Origin: Hyphomicrobiales bacterium
GTDB taxonomy: Bacteria; Pseudomonadota; Alphaproteobacteria; Rhizobiales; Rhizobiaceae
Length of the DNA stretch: 64,000 nt
Assembly (NCBI GenBank): GCA_900470965.1
Contig: UCCS01000059.1
Coordinates: 53,189 to 117,188 of the forward strand
Direction of reading: 5' to 3'
Shown here: piece by piece, positions 60,023 to 64,000 of the stretch
How positions within the stretch are numbered: position 1 is the stretch's first letter
How the letters are laid out: each line of letters begins with the position of its first letter
Translations under genes and position numbers: made by a program
The notes under the pieces: model-generated
Databases searched by the model: none
What the model was told of the DNA's origin: nothing
Seen by the model: only the letters and a program-made list of their open reading frames with translations

Positions 60023-60583
60023 TCAGACTGCCCTGACGGGCTCATAGCGCAGGATCACCGCGCCGCTCTTCGTCACAGACGAGTCGAGCAGTTTCAGGGT
60101 CTGCTGCGCATCCGCAGGCTTGAAATGCGGATTACCGCGGCCGAGAATAACGGGCACGAGGCAGATGCGGATTTCATCCACCAACCCCGCCTTCAGCATG
60201 GTATCGGCAAGTTCGGCACTGCCGAAGATGAAGATCGTCTTGCCATCCTCTTCCTTCAGCCGCTTCAGTTCCGATACCGGATCATTGACGACGCGCGTAT
60301 TGTTCCAGTCCGCCTTTTCCATGGTCCGCGAGACGGCGATCTTGGCGATGCCGTTCATATAGGCCTTGATCTTGTCTTCGCTCTCCGCGCTCGGCCAGTA
60401 GGCTGCCATGCCCTCATAGGTCTTGCGGCCGAAGACCAAAAGGTCGCCTTCCTCGCCGAACTGCTCGGCATATTTTTCGAGCTCCGGCCCCCAGGCCAGA
60501 TTGTGGAACTCGATGTCCCACGGCTTCGTTCCTTCGAAGTAACCGTCCAGCGTCATCAGGTTCCAGACAACAAGCTTCCTCAT
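60023..60583 (-). CDS. Dihydrofolate reductase-like (RibD C-terminal) protein
   Basis: Protein of 186 residues of the RibD_C/DHFR-like family that uses NADPH. The N-terminal MRKLVVWNLMTLDGYFEG, LLVFGRKTYEGMAAYWP, IFGSAELADTML and ILGRGNPHF are characteristic. It is not a housekeeping DHFR or RibD because the partner deaminase domain is missing. Members are often induced by unknown small molecules; a 35-bp inverted repeat at 60607-60641, 23 bases upstream, suggests tight repression. Convergent, with no gap, with the TetR gene. Confidence 0.87.
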   Translation of the reverse strand: MRKLVVWNLMTLDGYFEGTKPWDIEFHNLAWGPELEKYAEQFGEEGDLLVFGRKTYEGMAAYWPSAESEDKIKAYMNGIAKIAVSRTMEKADWNNTRVVNDPVSELKRLKEEDGKTIFIFGSAELADTMLKAGLVDEIRICLVPVILGRGNPHFKPADAQQTLKLLDSSVTKSGAVILRYEPVRAV

Positions 60584-60606
60584 CTCATCCTCCTTGGACT
60601 ATGCTC

Positions 60607-60641
60607 TTCAAAACCAGTTGCTATAAACAACTGGTTTTGAA
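60607..60641. promoter_or_regulatory. 35-bp inverted repeat upstream of DHFR-like gene
   Basis: TTCAAAACCAGTTG (60607-60620) and CAACTGGTTTTGAA (60628-60641) are perfect 14-base arms with a 7-base AT spacer. In position it overlaps the promoter or leader of the DHFR-like gene. Such long operators suit HTH dimers (ArsR, HxlR or MarR type). The regulator is not evident nearby; the TetR gene is a less likely candidate because its own palindrome differs. Confidence 0.65.
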
Positions 60642-60810
60642 ACTAGCTTGACTGATAGCAAAATGCAAGCGGTCTTAAGCAAGAAGAGTTTGAAGGGTGG
60701 CTGTGGCGGGTATCGGGACAAGCGCCCGCCCACCGGGCACGTCACCGTCCCCGGACGTTTGATAAAAGCCCATTTGAAAGTCATCGCCGCCACGGCGGAA
60801 CTCCGCCCGA

Positions 60811-61611
60811 TCAATCCTTGCGGAAAATCAGGCTTGCACCCCATCCCGTCAGCACGGCCAGCAGCACCGCAAAGCAGCCGTAGAAAATCGGTTGCTCATG
60901 CGCCGCGTCGGTAATCGTCTGCTCGATGCCCGTCTTGATGACGCGCAGCGGCTGCGATTTCTGCGTCACGAACTTCCCGCTCTTGAACAGATAGGCACGC
61001 ACCGTATGCACGCCGTTCGGAATATTGGCCGGCAGCCGCAGGCTTGCCTTGAAGAGGTTGGAGGAGACGAAACGCACGCCGCTCGGATCGCGCTCGTAAA
61101 GCCCGCCCGACTGCTGCAGACGCCGGAAGGCGGTGCGGAATTCGTTGAGACTGTTGAAGTTGCCGGCAAAATCGATCGGCCGCAGCGGAATATGGTCGAT
61201 GCCGATACCCTCTCCGGTCAGGTCGAGCGGCGTCGTGATGTCGTCGATGGAGCGCGAGCTCGACATCGAATAGGAATGCGGTACGTCGGCAAAGGTCATT
61301 GACGAGGTATTGATCCAGATGCCGAAGACCCGCTCCTTCTTGCGCACTGTGGCGTCTTCGCGCGGGCCTTCCAGAACCACGATGACATCATACTGGCCGA
61401 TGGCGAGCAGCAGGTCGTCGGTATTCGTCACCGCGCCGAAAATCGTCAGATCCGCGCCGCGGAAATCGGAGGTAATGGCGATTTCGCTGGTGGAAGTGCC
61501 GATTTCCAGCCCCTCGCGCTCTGCCCGCGTCGTTCCCTGTCCGGGCAGCAGCACCTGTGCCGAGGCGGCGACAGGCATGAGAAGGGTAAAGAGCAGGAGG
61601 AGCCGAAGCAT
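60811..61611 (-). CDS. TIGR02186-family membrane protein
   Basis: Protein of 266 residues. Signal peptide MLRLLLLFTLLMPVAASAQ, a large periplasmic domain with beta-rich character (IGTSTSEIAITSDFRGADLTIFGAV, NIPNGVHTVRAYLFKSGKFV), and one C-terminal transmembrane helix (FYGCFAVLLAVLTGWGASLIF). This matches the conserved alphaproteobacterial TIGR02186 family. It overlaps the TauE/SafE gene by one base (ATG/TGA), and the pair is conserved, so it is probably an accessory subunit of the exporter. Confidence 0.88.
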   Translation of the reverse strand: MLRLLLLFTLLMPVAASAQVLLPGQGTTRAEREGLEIGTSTSEIAITSDFRGADLTIFGAVTNTDDLLLAIGQYDVIVVLEGPREDATVRKKERVFGIWINTSSMTFADVPHSYSMSSSRSIDDITTPLDLTGEGIGIDHIPLRPIDFAGNFNSLNEFRTAFRRLQQSGGLYERDPSGVRFVSSNLFKASLRLPANIPNGVHTVRAYLFKSGKFVTQKSQPLRVIKTGIEQTITDAAHEQPIFYGCFAVLLAVLTGWGASLIFRKD

Positions 61612-62534
61612 CAGTTCCCCATTCCCATGACCACCGAATAGATGTCTTCCGGTGTCACGACCAGTGCGACTGCAAGGCGCAGGCCGACGGCAAGAACCAG
61701 CAGGCCGAGCAGAGCGCGCAACTGTTCGCCACGCAGCCGCTGGCCGACGCGCACGCCATATTGCGCACCGATGACGCCGGCGAGCATCAGGAAGAAGGCG
61801 AGCACGATATCGACCGAATAGTTGGTCGCCGCCTGCACGATCGTCGTATAGGCGGTCACGAAGATGATCTGGAAGAGCGAGGTCCCGACGACCACATTGG
61901 TCGGGATGCGCAGCAGATAGATCATCGCAGGCACCATGATGAAGCCGCCGCCGACACCCATCACAGAGGTGAGGATGCCGATCGAAAATCCGAGTGTCAC
62001 GATCGGGATCACCGAGAGATAGATCTTCGATTTCTTGAATCGCACCTTCAGGGGCAGCTTGTGCACCCAGTGCTGATGGCCCGGTCGCCGTGGGGCAGGC
62101 GCTTCGTTACGGGCGGCACGGCGCATGGCGTTGACGCTTTCCCAGAGCATCAGCCCGCCGACCGTGCCGAGGAAGACGACGTAAAGCAGGGAGATGAAGA
62201 GGTCGAGCTGACCGATGGCGCGCAGCAACGAGAAAATCCAGATGCCGACCGTCGCGCCCGAAAGACCGCCGACAAGCAGCACCGTACCGAGCTTCACATC
62301 CAGCGTACCGCGCCGGAAATGTGTGATCGCCCCCGATATAGAGGAAGCGACCACCTGGTTGGCGCCTGTCGCGACGGCGACGACCGGTGGGATGTTGTAG
62401 AAGATCAGGAGGGGCGTGATCAGGAAGCCGCCGCCAACGCCGAACATACCGGACAGGAAACCGACGGCGGCCCCCATGCCGAGAATGATGAAGATGTTCA
62501 CCGACAATTCTGCGATGGGCAGATAGATTGTCAC
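61611..62534 (-). CDS. TauE/SafE-family anion exporter
   Basis: Integral membrane protein of 307 residues of the TauE/SafE (DUF81) family that moves sulfur-containing anions such as sulfite or sulfoacetate. Two family repeats are seen: MGAAVGFLSGMFGVGGGFLI and SIGILTSVMGVGGGFIMVPA, each with the conserved GxGGG. Eight or so hydrophobic segments are separated by a basic cytoplasmic loop (RRAARNEAPAPRRPGHQHW). It is the first gene of a pair with TIGR02186. Specificity is unknown. Confidence 0.9.
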   Translation of the reverse strand: MTIYLPIAELSVNIFIILGMGAAVGFLSGMFGVGGGFLITPLLIFYNIPPVVAVATGANQVVASSISGAITHFRRGTLDVKLGTVLLVGGLSGATVGIWIFSLLRAIGQLDLFISLLYVVFLGTVGGLMLWESVNAMRRAARNEAPAPRRPGHQHWVHKLPLKVRFKKSKIYLSVIPIVTLGFSIGILTSVMGVGGGFIMVPAMIYLLRIPTNVVVGTSLFQIIFVTAYTTIVQAATNYSVDIVLAFFLMLAGVIGAQYGVRVGQRLRGEQLRALLGLLVLAVGLRLAVALVVTPEDIYSVVMGMGN

Positions 62535-62759
62535 AGCCGACCCCGATTATTGCCGCTCCTGCCGGGGCGGCACTTTCACGTCCCCATTCGAATGGCGCAT
62601 CCTACTGTCAAATCGTTGCCAGAGACTTTCGAAGGAAAAAAGCCATGGTCAGCTGGATGCGAGTCCCGATATGTCCCGCATAATCCGGCTTTTTTCAGGT
62701 TTTGTGACAGTCGGCGCGAAAGTGCGCAAAGCCCTGCGGCAGGGTGCCGCCGGGTTGTC
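62535..62759. other. Spacer between podJ-like and tauE-type genes
   Basis: No gene of normal size. A 12-codon frame with an AAGGAAAAAAG ribosome-binding site starts at an ATG near 62644, but it is too short to trust. The tauE promoter should lie here. Confidence 0.35.
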
Positions 62760-64000
62760 TCAGATGGCCTTGGCGCCTGGTTTGTTGCGCTCCAGAAGCG
62801 CCTTCACCGTGTCGTCATTGACCTTGCCGGTCGGTTCCTGGCCGATCGACTTCTGGAAGTTCTTGATGGCGGTCACCGTCTTGGCGCCCATCTCTCCATC
62901 CGGCGGGCCGGCGTCGAAGCCGTTATTGTTGAGGATCGCCTGGATGTTGCGGATGGCCTTTTTCATGTCGACGGTTGCCGTTTTCGGCGCAGCGCCGCTT
63001 GCCCACGCGTCCGGGATCTCGATGCCGTTCGCCTTGTTGTCGAGTGGCAGCGGCTTCCAGAGGTCGGCCTTGGCGCGGGCGCGCTCGAGCTGGTCCGGCT
63101 TCATGGCATTCGCCACTTCGTCGCGCTTTTGAGCGGCGTCCTTGTCACCGGCTTTGGCTGCGATCGCGAACCACTTGTAGGATTCTTCCAGATCTGTCGG
63201 CACACCATTGCCGCGGGCACAGAGGATGGCGAGGTTGAACTGGCTGTCGGTGATGCCGAGGTCGGCTGCTTTCTGGAACCATGAGGCGGCCGTAGCATAG
63301 TCCTGCTGGCCGAGCGCGCCGGAGGCGTAGAGCACGGCGAGATTGTGCATGGCGCTGGCATTGCCCTGGGCTGCGGCCTGTTCGTAGAGGGCCTTGGCCT
63401 TCTGCACGTCGCGAGCGACGCCGTTGCCCTTCTCATACATGCTGCCGAGACGGTACTGCGCCGGCGCAAAGCCCTTGTCGGCGGAAAGCTGATACCAGCT
63501 CGCGGCCTGCCTCTGGTCGGCGGCAAGGCCGTTGCGGCCTTCGGTGTAGCGCGCCCCGATCTCGAAAAGCGCTAGCGCATCGCCGTTGCGTGCTGCGTCG
63601 GCGAGCGGCTGTGGCTGGATCGTGTCGGGAACGATGATGGAAGCAGCAGCAGGAGCTGCCAGCGTCGTTGCCACCGGTGCGGCGGGCGCGTTCGGAACGA
63701 AGCTGGACGTCTCCTGTGCCGGTGCCTGGTCGAAGGATTCGGCGCCTTCGCCGTCAAGTGGCGCGGCATCGGTCAGGTGGTCGGGTGTCGCCGCCTGCGG
63801 CTCTGCAGGAGCGGCCGCCTCGGGAGGTGTTGTCTCCGGCGTCATCGCCGGCGCCTGGGCACCGATTTCCGGTGCGGTTGCTTCCGGCGCAACCGGTGCA
63901 GGGGCTGCCATGTTGGCTTGCGGCATTTCGGTCGCACCGGTCAGGGCCGAGACTTCAGCCGGCGGCGGGGCCTTTTCGCCCGTCGTCAGCGTGCGGGCAA
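62760..64000 (-). CDS. podJ: PodJ-like polarity protein, C-terminal part (5' end outside window)
   Basis: The visible 413 codons hold, in order, a Pro/Ala/Glu-rich region (about 180 residues), four or five Sel1-like repeats (for example PAQYRLGSMYEKGNGVARDVQ, KALYEQAAAQGNASAMHNLA, VLYASGALGQQDYATAASW), a linker and a C-terminal peptidoglycan-binding domain (IQAILNNNGFDAGPPDGEMG and KTVTAIKNFQKSIGQ). In alphaproteobacteria this Sel1 plus PG-binding tail is that of PodJ, the polar localisation factor for pili, chemotaxis and development. The N-terminal coiled coils and membrane segment would be beyond the window. The frame is open to base 64000. An ordinary Sel1/PG-binding protein cannot be excluded. 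Confidence 0.72.
   Translation of the reverse strand, partial: ARTLTTGEKAPPPAEVSALTGATEMPQANMAAPAPVAPEATAPEIGAQAPAMTPETTPPEAAAPAEPQAATPDHLTDAAPLDGEGAESFDQAPAQETSSFVPNAPAAPVATTLAAPAAASIIVPDTIQPQPLADAARNGDALALFEIGARYTEGRNGLAADQRQAASWYQLSADKGFAPAQYRLGSMYEKGNGVARDVQKAKALYEQAAAQGNASAMHNLAVLYASGALGQQDYATAASWFQKAADLGITDSQFNLAILCARGNGVPTDLEESYKWFAIAAKAGDKDAAQKRDEVANAMKPDQLERARAKADLWKPLPLDNKANGIEIPDAWASGAAPKTATVDMKKAIRNIQAILNNNGFDAGPPDGEMGAKTVTAIKNFQKSIGQEPTGKVNDDTVKALLERNKPGAKAI

Noticed and set aside
60608..60844. 78-codon minus-strand frame upstream of the DHFR-like gene
   Set aside because: It runs through the inverted repeat and has no plausible ribosome-binding site; probably a leader/promoter region.
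61761..63284. 507-codon plus-strand frame opposite tauE and the podJ-like gene
   Set aside because: It runs through two genes and their spacer on the other strand and has shadow-like composition.
1..64000. CRISPR array, rRNA operon, toxin-antitoxin pair or restriction system
   Set aside because: I looked for regularly spaced repeats, rRNA-like stretches and paired small genes, and found none.

Overview
The window reads as chromosomal DNA of a fast-growing rhizobium (order Rhizobiales, Rhizobium/Agrobacterium group). The evidence is an alphaproteobacterial gene set: GcrA, a PodJ-like protein, a SAM-II riboswitch before metZ, clustered GANTC sites, a two-domain dCTP deaminase, TIGR02186 beside TauE/SafE, and a phoR-pstSCAB-phoU-phoB locus. 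GC-rich coding DNA and rhizobial palindromic intergenic repeats agree. The species cannot be fixed from the sequence alone.

Layout. 1-7 kb: a right-to-left sugar uptake and oxidation operon (UxaA-family dehydratase, aldo/keto reductase, FucU/RbsD mutarotase, periplasmic binding protein, double ABC ATPase) headed by a divergent GntR/FCD regulator; fucose or a related deoxysugar is the best guess. 7-13.7 kb: a DHA2 drug exporter, an unusual glycosyltransferase-like protein, a secreted protein, and a divergent pair made of a PhcB-like methyltransferase and a membrane GGDEF-EAL protein. 13.7-19.2 kb: accessory DNA ending at tRNA-Thr(CGU). It holds an AlpA-like mini-gene, an IS66 remnant, an EmrA/EmrB pump, and an intact IS3-family element inserted in a decayed GIY-YIG gene.

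19.4-31.8 kb: nitronate monooxygenase, a conserved membrane protein, PPK2, and then the phosphate regulon with a three-repeat PhoB site before pstS and two strong hairpins between pstS and pstC. 32-38.1 kb: gcrA with a regulatory region full of GANTC sites, argD-argF-hslO, apaG, and metZ under a SAM-II riboswitch. 38.3-51 kb: dCTP deaminase, tRNA-Gly(CCC), a VOC protein, a chemoreceptor, a solute-binding protein, a TerB protein, an SNase-like protein with an S24 repressor, a LuxR response regulator, DUF952-pyrD, MATE and a CAP lipoprotein.

51-64 kb: TPR-methyltransferase, YitT, an Rrf2/AhpD-like pair, the ligase-associated DEXH helicase and PdeM phosphoesterase, a transglycosylase lipoprotein, a hydrolase/TetR pair, a DHFR-like protein, TIGR02186-TauE, and the C-terminal part of a PodJ-like polarity protein cut by the window end.

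I found no CRISPR array, rRNA or complete novel defence system. The best leads are regulatory: the gcrA promoter, the metZ attenuator, the LexA-like repressor-nuclease pair, several long palindromic operators, and the layered IS/GIY-YIG remnant beside the tRNA.
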